Notes: generated from the letters alone by a model not told the origin. A stretch of 64,000 nucleotides of DNA from an uncultured Bacteroidales bacterium (GCA_900315175.1 OMYA01000007.1:124001-188000); one strand, 5' to 3'. Shown: positions 45,749-54,907, counted from the first letter of the stretch. Numbers and translations: made by a program.

Positions 45749-47374
45749 ATGTTTAAACTCAATCACTTAACACTTTTTGCTGCAGCTGGATTGTTGGCGT
45801 TTGGGGTTGTTTCCTGTAAGAAGGAAAACAAGTCGAGCACTCCTACGCCGGAGCCACCTGCACCTGCTGTTGTGGAGGGCACTTATGCCGGCGGTGAGTT
45901 GGGCACCACGTTCAACAACACTCAGTCGGCTTACGAAGACCCCACTCCTGCCACTGTGCAAGCCGGAATGACGGCACAGTTCAAGTACGGTGAGTATTTC
46001 TTCGAGCGCACCTACACACAGAACAACGAGCCGTTTAACGGTTTGGGACCTCTTTACATCCGCAGCTCGTGCATCGCCTGTCATCCGGGCTATGGTCACG
46101 GGATGCGCATGAACCGCTACCGCGCCGACGACTGGGGCAACGGTTATCTGCTGGTGTTCACCGACAGAAACGACACCTACCTCAGCTCGTACACAGGCAT
46201 GCCTCAGACCAAGGCCGTCGCGCCTTTCAAGGCTCCTCTCGACGAGACGAAGATCCAGATTACCTGGCTCGATTACACCGATGAGTGGGGCAACCGTTTC
46301 GATGATGGTGAGACGTACAGCCTCACCTATCCGGAGGTTTACATCCCTGAGGATGCCTTCTATGTGCCTCTCGAAGTGGGTGGCAACCCTATTCCTTACA
46401 GCGATTTCGTGTGTCGTCTTGAGTCGACCATCGGCATCTACGGCACCGGCCTGATCGACGCTATCCCTGATGACTCGTTGAAGGCTCAGTATCAGAAGGA
46501 GTTCAACGACGGTTACATGCAGAACGGCATCAACCCTGCGATGTGGGCCGGCAACGACTGGGCTCCGACAGGCTTGTACGGCAACACCAACCACCCGAAG
46601 CGTTACACTTACGCTCTCACACGTGGTCCGCTGCAGGACGCTCCAGGTGCCAACGCCATCTGGAACATCACCAATGTGACGCACCGCACCAAGATGGGAC
46701 ATTACATGACAGGTGCCTACGCCTTGAAAGCCTCAAAAGACCCTGACGTCCAGGCGGAGTTCTACAGCTATTTCCCGCAGTATAACCTTACCGGTAATGT
46801 GGAGAACGACATCTACAACTACCTCATGATGAACGATCAGATTCCTGATTCGATGAAGGTTCCTGAGATGAAAGACGAGGACTACGTCAACTTCATGGTG
46901 TGGCATCGTGGCTTGGCTGTCCCGGCAGCCCGCAACCTCGATGACCCTGAGGTGCAGCGTGGTCGTGAGCTCTTCACCAGCTTAGGCTGTGCCTACTGCC
47001 ACCGTCCTTCGTGGGAGACAGGCGACGACATCTTCACCGACCCGGCAGGTTTCTTTGAGACTGCCGACGCACGTCTGCCGCGTTATCCTCACCAGAAGAT
47101 ATGGCCTTACAGCGACTACATCCAGCATAAGCTCCACATGGAGAACGACATACGCACAGGATGGTGCCGCACCACGCCTCTCTGGGGTCGCGGACTCTCG
47201 GCGATATGCACGGGCTCAAGCGACAGACTGCATGACTGCCGTGCACAGACCGTAATCGAGGCCATCATGTGGCACGGTAACATACAGAGCGATGCACGAC
47301 GCACAGTGGAGAAATTCCGCGAGCTGTCGAAAGCCGACAGAGACGCCGTCGTGAAATTTATTGAAGCGATTTAA
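45749..47374 (+). CDS. Di-haem oxidoreductase (DUF1111/COG3488) lipoprotein
   Basis: A 541-residue exported protein with lipobox VVSC. Two c-type haem motifs are present: CIACH near residue 108 and CAYCH near 414. TTPLWGRGLSAICTGSSDRLHDC is the usual C-terminal signature (LHDG in most members, here LHDC), and VIEAIMWHG gives a distal His. The family (COG3488) travels with imelysin and is named a thiol oxidoreductase or cytochrome c peroxidase relative. A ferric or ferrous redox role is inferred. CcsBA, needed to attach its haems, is next in line. Confidence 0.9.
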   Translation: MFKLNHLTLFAAAGLLAFGVVSCKKENKSSTPTPEPPAPAVVEGTYAGGELGTTFNNTQSAYEDPTPATVQAGMTAQFKYGEYFFERTYTQNNEPFNGLGPLYIRSSCIACHPGYGHGMRMNRYRADDWGNGYLLVFTDRNDTYLSSYTGMPQTKAVAPFKAPLDETKIQITWLDYTDEWGNRFDDGETYSLTYPEVYIPEDAFYVPLEVGGNPIPYSDFVCRLESTIGIYGTGLIDAIPDDSLKAQYQKEFNDGYMQNGINPAMWAGNDWAPTGLYGNTNHPKRYTYALTRGPLQDAPGANAIWNITNVTHRTKMGHYMTGAYALKASKDPDVQAEFYSYFPQYNLTGNVENDIYNYLMMNDQIPDSMKVPEMKDEDYVNFMVWHRGLAVPAARNLDDPEVQRGRELFTSLGCAYCHRPSWETGDDIFTDPAGFFETADARLPRYPHQKIWPYSDYIQHKLHMENDIRTGWCRTTPLWGRGLSAICTGSSDRLHDCRAQTVIEAIMWHGNIQSDARRTVEKFRELSKADRDAVVKFIEAI

Positions 47375-47400
47375 ATAAAAAAACATTAATTTTGCGGATT

Positions 47401-47430
47401 CGCAGAGACGCGCCAAGGCGCGTCTCTGCG
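47401..47430. repeat. 14-bp perfect stem CGCAGAGACGCGCC
   Basis: CGCAGAGACGCGCC (47401-47414) and GGCGCGTCTCTGCG (47417-47430) are exact complements with a 2-nt loop. It belongs to the (G)TAGAGACG/CGTCTCTAC palindrome family and lies between the di-haem gene and ccsBA. Confidence 0.85.
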
Positions 47431-47461
47431 AACCGTAACATTCATTTAAAACATTGGCTCA

Positions 47462-49510
47462 ATGAAAAACAACAAAACATCCTTGACAATCTGGATTTTA
47501 ACCATTATCGTATTGACTATCAGCACATTAGTAAAAACACCGTTTTACGACAAATGGTGGTTTGTGGCACTTCTTTTCGTGTTCGCAGCAATGTTTCTTA
47601 TCAACATTTTTAAAGAAAAAATCTGGAAAAATCCAGCGGTCTTCGGTGTTCACGTCTCTGTCCTGCTGATACTTCTCGGCGGCTTACTGACATTCACCAC
47701 AAGCCAAAACGGAAACGTACATCTTACTGAAAATGAGCCTGTTAACACCTTTTCAGTCGGTGAAAACCAAGTCCAAATGCCATTTTATGTAAACCTGAAA
47801 AAATTTGATGTTGTCTACTATCCAGGCACCATGTCGCATGCCGATTACGTGTCGTATGTGGAGCTTTCCGACAACGGCAGCATCCTCAAAGAAGATATTA
47901 TTTCGATGAATAACATCATGAAATACAACAGCTTCCGTTTCTTCAATGAAGACTTCGACGAAGACCTGAAAGGCTGCACCCTCACCGTACAGCACGACCC
48001 CTGGGGCATACTTGTCACCTATATCGGGTATGTTTTATTCATAATCTCCATGCTTGTCATTTTTGTTAAAAAAATAACGAAAAAATCGATGTCGAATCCG
48101 ATGAAAGGCTTATCTATCTTATTGATAATGATGACGATGGGCTCTGTCGCCAATGCTGGTGAGCTGAGGACTTTACCCAAAGACGTGGCTGCTGAGTTGG
48201 GTGACATCTACATCTACAACAGCGGCAGAATCGCCCCGATGCAGACTTTCGCGAAGGATTTCGCCTGCAAGCTGTACGGCAAACCTACTTACCAAGGCTA
48301 CACCTCGGAGCAGGTCCTCGCCGGCTGGATGTTCTACCCTGCATATTGGAAAGGCACCGAGCGTCAGAAGAGTAAGCGCGACGAGATAAAACATCTGGTG
48401 GAATCGTTCCAGACGGGTGCGATGACGAAGATTTTCCCTTGCCAGATGCCCGACGGCACCGTGAAATGGTTCAGTCCCAACGACGACCTTCCGGAAAACT
48501 TGAGCGAAGACGAATGGGTCTTTATCAGAAAATCAACGAGTTACCTCAACGAGCTCGTTGTCAGGCAAGACTATGCGGCATTTGCCGAGACACTTCAAAA
48601 AATCAAAGTCTACCAAAAGAAAAACGCTGTCGCCGCCGATGGAACCACTTCGTTACCATCGGATTTCCGCTTTAAAACAGAAAAGATTTACAACGTTTGG
48701 TCAAAATACAATTATGTGGCATATTTCTCGCTGTTTTTCGGAATAGTGTTTTTCGTGCTATATTGTGTTTTCACCGCTATAGGGAGACAAACTACCAAAA
48801 CGCTTTCAAGCATCACATTATCAATAAATTGGATTATCTTTGCCTTTTTGACATTTTTGATAATCTTGCGTTGGATTGTGGCAGGACACATCCCGTTGGC
48901 GAGAAGTGCCGAGACGCAGCATTTCATGGCGTGGGTGTCGCTGCTCATCGCGGGTGTCATGGCGTTGAAGCGAAACGGCAGGGTCAACACCGTCGCCACC
49001 GGCTTGATTGTCAGCGGCTTGATGATGCTTGTCTCGGTGATGAGCTCAGCGAACCCGAAAATCACTCCTTTGATGCCGGTGCTCTCGTCGCCGTTGCTCG
49101 GACTGCATGTCGCAATCATCATGGTAGCATACGCCTTGCTCGCCTTCATGTTAATCAACGGGTTGGCGGCAGTGATTGTGAGAATCTGCAACAAAGACTC
49201 GCAGCTTGAAATCGAGCGCATGGCGGAGGTGTCGCGCGGCATGCTATTCCCTGCGGTGATGTGCCTCGCCTTCGGCATCATCATAGGCTCAGTGTGGGCA
49301 AACATCTCTTGGGGGAACTACTGGGCTTGGGACCCGAAAGAGACATGGTCGCTGATAACACTGATGATTTATGCCACTGCACTGTTCAAAGACATGGCTC
49401 CAGGCTTGCAGAAGCCTCTTAACTTCCACATTTTCAATATCTTGGCATTCTTAAGCGTCCTCATGACCTACTTCGGCGTAAATCTTCTTGGCGGGATGCA
49501 CGCATATTGA
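47462..49510 (+). CDS. Cytochrome c maturation protein CcsBA (ResB-CcsA fusion)
   Basis: A 682-residue membrane protein. The N-terminal third has ResB/Ccs1 features: three helices, then an exported domain with HLTENEPVNTFSVGENQV. A long soluble loop (about 230-400) follows. The C-terminal third is CcsA with the haem-handling WGNYWAWDPKETWSLITLM (WWD-type motif) and flanking helices with His. System II machines carry haem outward and link it to CxxCH. Directly behind a two-CxxCH protein, it probably serves as that protein's maturase. Its stop abuts the riboswitch promoter. Confidence 0.88.
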   Translation: MKNNKTSLTIWILTIIVLTISTLVKTPFYDKWWFVALLFVFAAMFLINIFKEKIWKNPAVFGVHVSVLLILLGGLLTFTTSQNGNVHLTENEPVNTFSVGENQVQMPFYVNLKKFDVVYYPGTMSHADYVSYVELSDNGSILKEDIISMNNIMKYNSFRFFNEDFDEDLKGCTLTVQHDPWGILVTYIGYVLFIISMLVIFVKKITKKSMSNPMKGLSILLIMMTMGSVANAGELRTLPKDVAAELGDIYIYNSGRIAPMQTFAKDFACKLYGKPTYQGYTSEQVLAGWMFYPAYWKGTERQKSKRDEIKHLVESFQTGAMTKIFPCQMPDGTVKWFSPNDDLPENLSEDEWVFIRKSTSYLNELVVRQDYAAFAETLQKIKVYQKKNAVAADGTTSLPSDFRFKTEKIYNVWSKYNYVAYFSLFFGIVFFVLYCVFTAIGRQTTKTLSSITLSINWIIFAFLTFLIILRWIVAGHIPLARSAETQHFMAWVSLLIAGVMALKRNGRVNTVATGLIVSGLMMLVSVMSSANPKITPLMPVLSSPLLGLHVAIIMVAYALLAFMLINGLAAVIVRICNKDSQLEIERMAEVSRGMLFPAVMCLAFGIIIGSVWANISWGNYWAWDPKETWSLITLMIYATALFKDMAPGLQKPLNFHIFNILAFLSVLMTYFGVNLLGGMHAY

Positions 49511-49521
49511 TAAATTTTTTG

Positions 49522-49529
49522 TACCTTTG
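49522..49529 (+). promoter_or_regulatory. -7 box for the riboswitch transcript
   Basis: TACCTTTG followed by CAG, 12 nt after the ccsBA stop. Transcription would begin right at the 5' edge of the cobalamin aptamer. Confidence 0.65.
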
Positions 49530-49530
49530 C

Positions 49531-49675
49531 AGCCGCTTTGGAAAAGGGAATGCCGTGAAAATCGGCAACAGTACCCGCTGCTGTATGCCCGACGTAACGG
49601 TCTGTCAATCAAGCCACTGTCGAGAGATGGGAAGGCGACAGACTCGGGCGAGTCAGAAGACCTTGCCAGGCGACA
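49531..49675 (+). promoter_or_regulatory. Cobalamin (AdoCbl-type) riboswitch
   Basis: Conserved cobalamin-aptamer blocks occur in order: AAAAGGGAATGCCGTGAAAA, CGGCAACAGTACCCGCTGCTG, GCCACTGTCGAG, GGGAAGGCGACA and GAGTCAGAAGACCTTGCC. GTCTGTC (49600-49606) pairs with GACAGAC (49637-49643) as the arm around GCCACTG. The distance to the ATG (49712) is about 37 nt, which suits control of translation initiation. When cobalamin is bound, expression downstream should fall. Confidence 0.88.
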
Positions 49676-49711
49676 TAGTTAAATTTATTTCGGGATTAAA
49701 ATTAAATTGTC

Positions 49712-52700
49712 ATGAAAAAGTGTTTCTTATTAACACTGTCGCTTCTGTTTGCGACAGTCGTAAATGCCCAATTGTCGGGCACTTACACCATCAGCAGTAA
49801 TTCTTCCTCAAACCCGGACTTCACGTCGTTGAGCGCTGCAGCAACGGCCTTGGAAGCTGGCGTGTCGGGACAGGTGATTTTCGAAATAGCACCTGGCACG
49901 TATGAGGAATACGTCACCATCAACGAGATTAGCGGGACATCGGCAACAAACCGCGTCATCTTCAGAGGCATGGGAGGCGACAACCAACAAGTGGTTATCA
50001 CCAGCAACGCAGGGTACACCGACAACAGCACCATCAAACTCAACGGCACCGACTACATCACCTTTGAGAATATGACGGTGACAACGACATCGGCAAACAA
50101 AGCCAGATTATTGGTGGTTAACGGTCAGACCGACTACAACCATTTCAACAACATGCGTTTTGTGGGTGCGGTCTCAAACAACAGCCTCGACGGCGACAAG
50201 AACCTCGTTTATTACACCAGTGGCGAATGGGTCTGCCACGACAACGAGTTCGTGGGATGCCACTTCGAAAACGGCTACATAGCCCTTTATTATCAAGGTA
50301 AAAACATTTACACACTCAACGACGGAGTGTTGGTCGAAAACTGCACCTTCCTTAACCAGTCGTTCAAAGGGATATACATCAGTTTCACCGACCATGCGAT
50401 AATACGCGGCAACACCGTCACCAACCACACACACGATGTTTTGGGCAATTATCATGCCATGGATATGTTGCGTATCCGCAACGGCAGCATCATCGAAAAC
50501 AACGTGATGAACGTGACGAGAAACTCCAACTACGCCACCGTTTTTGAGACACGTCCGGCGATGGGAACCGAGACAGAGCCTGTCATCATCAGAAACAACA
50601 TCGTCAATCTGGTGAGCAACGTCAACACTTCGTGGTGCTGCGAGCTGGACGACACCAACAGCAGCTATGTCTACTTTGTGAATAACACCGTGAAGTGCTC
50701 AGGCAGCGGCAACTGCGGACTGATGTATGTCGACAAAAGCTGGTCTAACTTATTCATGTACAACAATTTGTTTGTCAACGAGACGGCGGGCTACGTCTTC
50801 CGTTTCCAACAGAACGCCACCGGCCGTCATTGCGACTACAACCGCATCCAGTTTGCCGGCAGCAATGTCGGACGCTTCACCAGCACCGACTGCGCCACTT
50901 TGGCGGACTGGACTGCAGCCACAGGCTTTGACGCACATTCGGCACTTTGCGCACCTAACTTTGTGGGAACCAACGACTTACATATCACCGATGCCACTGG
51001 GTTGACTGTCGCCAACCCGCTTTCATACGTGACAACAGATATCGACGGACAGACACGGTCGGCGACGGCGCCTTGCGCCGGCGCCGACGAACTGGCAAGC
51101 GGTGCTAACTTGCCTCCTGTCGTCGCCAACCCTGTTTCAAACATCGTTTTCGAATCATATCCGGCAAGCCAGACCGTCGACCTGACAAACACCTTCAACG
51201 ACCCCGACGACCCGAACACCGGCATCGTGATAACTGTGACATCGAACAGCAACCCTTCGCTTGTCTCTACAACTCTCAACAACCGCAATCTGACGGTGAC
51301 ACGTCTCGTGGCAACCAGCGGGATAGCCACCATCACTTTGAATGCCGAGAGCGCCGGACAGTCGGTGCAGACAAGCTTCACGGTGGAGTGCCTCGCCGAA
51401 GACCTCCCTCCTGTCGTCGCCAACCCATTGGATCCTATCAACTTCACCGAATATCCGCAGACATTTAATTTCGACCTAAGCAATGTTTTCGATGACCCTG
51501 ACAACAACAACGAGTTCATCGAAATCACAGTGCAGAGCTGCCCTTCAGAAATCACCGCCACAATCGATTGGAGCGACGTACTGTGGGTGACAAGAACCTC
51601 TTCCGACGCATTCACCAACAAGACTTTGGTGATTCGTGCCACCAGCAACGGCAAATATGTCGACATGAACGTCAGCGTTTCGGGTAACGACGTGACAGTG
51701 ACAGTAGGCACAGCCACTTTCGATGATGTGACATTAGGCGCCAACGGCTACTGGCAAGGTGAGTCGGGCGACAACGAGATGTTCAGCGGCGGCTGGTTCT
51801 TCACCAACTATTACATGCCCGAATACTCATTCTGGGGTGGCTTCACAGCCTCGAATCATACCGATATGTCACAGTCGGGATTGAATGCACAATATACAGC
51901 AGCCACCGGTGCCGGCTACGATGGCTCGACACAATACGGAGTGGCTTATTGCATGGGCGTACAGTGCGATGTATATGCCTCAGACGGCACCGCACATACC
52001 GTGACAGGATGTTATGTCACCAACAACCTCTGGGCATACCAGAACATGCACGACGGCGACGCCACAGCGACAGCTTTCGGCGGCCCTACAGGCAACGACC
52101 CTGACTGGTTCAAACTCACCGCGACAGGTAAAAACGCCAGCGGTCAGACAGTAGGCACAGCCGAGTTTTACTTGGCTGACTATCGTTTTGAAAACAACGA
52201 CGACGACTATATCCTGAACACCTGGGAATGGTTCGACCTCAGCACTCTCGGCGCCGTCCACACCATCTCTTTCAGCCTCTCTTCATCGAAAAACAACAGC
52301 GGCGGCATGATCACACCGGCTTATTTCTGCATCGAGAACTTCAACGGGACGGCTCCTACACCTCCACAAGACCTGCCACCTTACGTGGTAAATCCTGTCG
52401 AAGATGTCGTTTTCAACGAATATCCGGAAACAATAGCTGTAAATCTTGACGGTGTGGTTACCGATGACGATGACTCGGATGAGAACATTACCTACAGCAT
52501 TGTGTCCAATTCAAATGCCGATGAGCTCGAGGCTCACATGAACGGCAAAATGCTGAATCTTACTCGTGTCTCGAGGGAAGAATCCACAGCACATCTCGTT
52601 TTGCGTGCCACCAGCGACGGTCAATACGTTGATTTTGAGATCAATGTCATTATGCATCTCGTGCCGGATGGCATCGAAGAAAATGACGCTGCCGCAATTT

Positions 52701-52912
52701 CAGTGTACCCGAATCCTGCCACAGATTACGTTATCGTAGAGACGTGCCATGGTGCGTCTGTACAATGCGTTGAAATATATGACATTACAGGTCATAAGGT
52801 TCTGTCATCAACCAGCACCGAAATCAATATAAGTGAATTGCCGCAAGGCGTTTATTTTGTTGCAGTTTTCACAGAGAATCAGAAATTTGTTGAAAGAATC
52901 GTAATAAAATAA
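49712..52912 (+). CDS. T9SS-exported beta-helix protein with DUF4465 domain
   Basis: 1066 residues. Signal peptide MKKCFLLTLSLLFATVVNAQ. About 25-460 is a right-handed beta-helix (Asn ladders such as VLVENCTFLNQSFKGIYI). Ig/cadherin-like repeats lie at about 467-565, 565-662 and 888-985, each opening PPxVxNPxxxxxFxEYP. At about 665-880 is a DUF4465 domain (FDDVTLGANGYWQG, GNDPDWFKLTATG, TAEFYLADYRF). A T9SS type A sorting domain closes it (VYPNPATDYVIV to FVERIVIK). The cobalamin riboswitch precedes it. From memory, DUF4465 proteins recur in Bacteroidetes B12 loci, so a surface corrinoid-handling role is inferred. Confidence 0.85.
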   Translation: MKKCFLLTLSLLFATVVNAQLSGTYTISSNSSSNPDFTSLSAAATALEAGVSGQVIFEIAPGTYEEYVTINEISGTSATNRVIFRGMGGDNQQVVITSNAGYTDNSTIKLNGTDYITFENMTVTTTSANKARLLVVNGQTDYNHFNNMRFVGAVSNNSLDGDKNLVYYTSGEWVCHDNEFVGCHFENGYIALYYQGKNIYTLNDGVLVENCTFLNQSFKGIYISFTDHAIIRGNTVTNHTHDVLGNYHAMDMLRIRNGSIIENNVMNVTRNSNYATVFETRPAMGTETEPVIIRNNIVNLVSNVNTSWCCELDDTNSSYVYFVNNTVKCSGSGNCGLMYVDKSWSNLFMYNNLFVNETAGYVFRFQQNATGRHCDYNRIQFAGSNVGRFTSTDCATLADWTAATGFDAHSALCAPNFVGTNDLHITDATGLTVANPLSYVTTDIDGQTRSATAPCAGADELASGANLPPVVANPVSNIVFESYPASQTVDLTNTFNDPDDPNTGIVITVTSNSNPSLVSTTLNNRNLTVTRLVATSGIATITLNAESAGQSVQTSFTVECLAEDLPPVVANPLDPINFTEYPQTFNFDLSNVFDDPDNNNEFIEITVQSCPSEITATIDWSDVLWVTRTSSDAFTNKTLVIRATSNGKYVDMNVSVSGNDVTVTVGTATFDDVTLGANGYWQGESGDNEMFSGGWFFTNYYMPEYSFWGGFTASNHTDMSQSGLNAQYTAATGAGYDGSTQYGVAYCMGVQCDVYASDGTAHTVTGCYVTNNLWAYQNMHDGDATATAFGGPTGNDPDWFKLTATGKNASGQTVGTAEFYLADYRFENNDDDYILNTWEWFDLSTLGAVHTISFSLSSSKNNSGGMITPAYFCIENFNGTAPTPPQDLPPYVVNPVEDVVFNEYPETIAVNLDGVVTDDDDSDENITYSIVSNSNADELEAHMNGKMLNLTRVSREESTAHLVLRATSDGQYVDFEINVIMHLVPDGIEENDAAAISVYPNPATDYVIVETCHGASVQCVEIYDITGHKVLSSTSTEINISELPQGVYFVAVFTENQKFVERIVIK
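52736..52763. repeat. GTAGAGACG palindrome inside the T9SS sorting domain
   Basis: GTAGAGACGTGCCAT and GGTGCGTCTGTAC form a near-perfect palindrome and are translated as VETCHGASVQC within the sorting domain. Related palindromes are intergenic at 35343-35371 and 47401-47430. Confidence 0.75.
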
Positions 52913-52930
52913 TCCACAATCATTTATATC

Positions 52931-54250
52931 ATGAGAAAGCAATATCAAGCAGTTACGGCGGCTGAGGCTGTAAAAGTGATAAAATCGGGCGACCATGTGC
53001 ATATCAGTTCGGTGTCGAGTGTGCCACAATGTCTGGTGAAAGCCTTATGCGACCGTGGTCGTGCCGGTGAGTTGAAAAACGTTTACATTCACCATCTTCA
53101 TACCGAAGGGGCGGCGCCATACGTCAACCCGGAGTTTGAGGGTATCTTTCAGCATAACGCCTTCTTCGTCGGCGCCAACGTCCGCGAGAGCGTGCAGAAA
53201 GGTCTGGCAGACTACATCCCGGTGTTCCTCGGAGAGACATCGAAACTCTACCGTGAGAAATATATAAGATGCAACGTGGCAATGATTCAGGTGTGTCCGC
53301 CGGACAGATTCGGCTACGTTTCATTAGGCTCATCTGTCGACGCCACCTTGGCAGCCATGGAGAATGCCGAGTTCGTCATCGCGGTGGTCAACAAGCACGT
53401 GCCGCGTACCTTTGGCGACGCCTTGGTACATATCAGCCGTATCAACGTCTTTGTCGAAGACGACACCCCGTTGCTCACCGTCGATATGCCTGAGCCGAAT
53501 CAGGTGGAGAAGACCATCGGCCGTTATTGCGCTGAGCTCATCGAAGACGGCGCCTGCCTCCAGATGGGTATAGGCTCAATACCTAACGCCATCTTATCGT
53601 GCCTCCACAACCATAAAAACCTCGGCATTCACACAGAGATGTTTTCGGATGGCATCCTCCCGCTGGTGAAAAAAGGCGTCATCACCGGTGACAACAAAAG
53701 GTTGGACAAGGGCAAGATTGTCTCCACCTTTGTGATGGGTTCGAAGAAGATTTATGACTTCATCGACGGCAACCACGAGGTGTTGTTGAAGGACGTGGAA
53801 TACACCAACGACCCGTTCATCATCGCCCAGCAGCCTAAGATGACATCCATCAACTCGGCGATACAGATCGACCTCTCGGGTCAGGTGTGTGCCGACTCGC
53901 TCGGCGAGCGCATCTATTCCGGCGTGGGCGGTCAGATCGACTATGTCTACGGCTCGTCGCGCGCTGAGGGCGGCAAGGCTATCATCGCGATGCCTTCCAC
54001 GACAAAAAAAGGCATCAACAAGATTGTGCCGGCTTTGGATCTGGGCTCGGGCGCTGTCACCACGCGTAACCACATCCACTGGTTTATCACGGAATACGGT
54101 GCGGTGAACCTCTACGGTCGCTCGCTGCAGGAACGCGCCAAACTCATCATCTCGGTGGCTCATCCGAAGTATCAGGCGGAGCTCGACGAGGCGGCATTCA
54201 AGAGATTCGGCCCTCATTATCATTATATTTGCAGAAATAATTTGATTTAA
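52931..54250 (+). CDS. Acetyl-CoA hydrolase/CoA-transferase (4-hydroxybutyrate type)
   Basis: A 439-residue class I CoA-transferase. SGDHVHISSVSSVPQCLVKAL opens the first domain. LGIHTEMFSDGILPLVKKG holds the catalytic Glu that forms the glutamyl-CoA intermediate. YSGVGGQIDYVYGSSRAEGGKAI is the family's C-terminal signature. Family members move CoA among acetate, propionate, butyrate, succinate or 4-hydroxybutyrate; the partner acid is not decidable here. It starts 18 nt after the DUF4465 gene with no visible promoter, so it is probably on the riboswitch-controlled transcript. Confidence 0.92.
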   Translation: MRKQYQAVTAAEAVKVIKSGDHVHISSVSSVPQCLVKALCDRGRAGELKNVYIHHLHTEGAAPYVNPEFEGIFQHNAFFVGANVRESVQKGLADYIPVFLGETSKLYREKYIRCNVAMIQVCPPDRFGYVSLGSSVDATLAAMENAEFVIAVVNKHVPRTFGDALVHISRINVFVEDDTPLLTVDMPEPNQVEKTIGRYCAELIEDGACLQMGIGSIPNAILSCLHNHKNLGIHTEMFSDGILPLVKKGVITGDNKRLDKGKIVSTFVMGSKKIYDFIDGNHEVLLKDVEYTNDPFIIAQQPKMTSINSAIQIDLSGQVCADSLGERIYSGVGGQIDYVYGSSRAEGGKAIIAMPSTTKKGINKIVPALDLGSGAVTTRNHIHWFITEYGAVNLYGRSLQERAKLIISVAHPKYQAELDEAAFKRFGPHYHYICRNNLI

Positions 54251-54264
54251 ATCAAAATTAATGT

Positions 54265-54272
54265 TATTTTTG
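54265..54272 (+). promoter_or_regulatory. -7 box for marC
   Basis: TATTTTTG followed by CA, 20 nt before the ATG at 54293. Confidence 0.65.
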
Positions 54273-54292
54273 CAAAAATAATTTGAAAAACT

Positions 54293-54880
54293 ATGAACAT
54301 CAACTTTGTTGAAATATTCAGCGTATTCTTCGTGATGGCGGCCATCATCGACATCTTCGGCTCCATCCCGATCTTTGTGAGCATGAAAGAACAGAATAAA
54401 GTCATCAAGGCAGGTCCTGCCTGCCTTGTGGCTTTGGCTTTGTTTCTGGCGTTTTTCTTCGCCGGCGACGGACTGTTGAGGCTTTTCGGCATCGACTCCG
54501 CATCGTTTGCAGTGGCTGGTTCGTTTGTGCTGTTCGTGCTCGCCGTTGAGATGATTCTCGGCCGTGAAATCATCAAAAACGAGAACAACGGAAGCGGTGC
54601 GAGCATCGTGCCGGTGGCGTTCCCGCTGATAGCCGGCCCGGGTGCCCTGACAGGCCTCCTCTCACTGCGCGCCGACTATGCCATCATCAACATCCTCATC
54701 GGATTGCTGATCAACATCGTACTTGACTTCATAGTGATTCATTATCTCGACAAAATCCAAAAGTTACTGGGGCAGAACCTCATCTTCATTTTAAGGAAAT
54801 TCTTCGGCGTGATATTGCTGGCAATCGCTGTCAACATGTTCGTCAACAACATCATGGTGATTATCGCGAAGGTCAATTGA
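54293..54880 (+). CDS. MarC family inner-membrane protein
   Basis: A 195-residue protein with six transmembrane helices of the MarC/UPF0056 family. FVVMAAIIDIFGSIPIFVSM-like opening, FAVAGSFVLFVLAVEMILGRE and IVPVAFPLIAGPGALTGLL (the conserved PLxxGPG block) are clear. Despite the name, no antibiotic role is established for the family. It has its own promoter. A fragment of a T9SS sorting domain follows, then the C10 protease. Confidence 0.9.
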   Translation: MNINFVEIFSVFFVMAAIIDIFGSIPIFVSMKEQNKVIKAGPACLVALALFLAFFFAGDGLLRLFGIDSASFAVAGSFVLFVLAVEMILGREIIKNENNGSGASIVPVAFPLIAGPGALTGLLSLRADYAIINILIGLLINIVLDFIVIHYLDKIQKLLGQNLIFILRKFFGVILLAIAVNMFVNNIMVIIAKVN

Positions 54881-54907
54881 GTTATTTCCTCTTGAATTTT
54901 TTCAAGA

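Noticed and set aside
45767-46702. A 311-codon minus-strand frame opposite the di-haem oxidoreductase
   Set aside because: The plus strand holds two CxxCH motifs and a lipobox. The antisense frame is long only because of codon bias.
50836-51744. A 302-codon minus-strand frame inside the DUF4465 gene
   Set aside because: It is the mirror of Thr/Val-rich Ig-like repeats and has no signal or motif.
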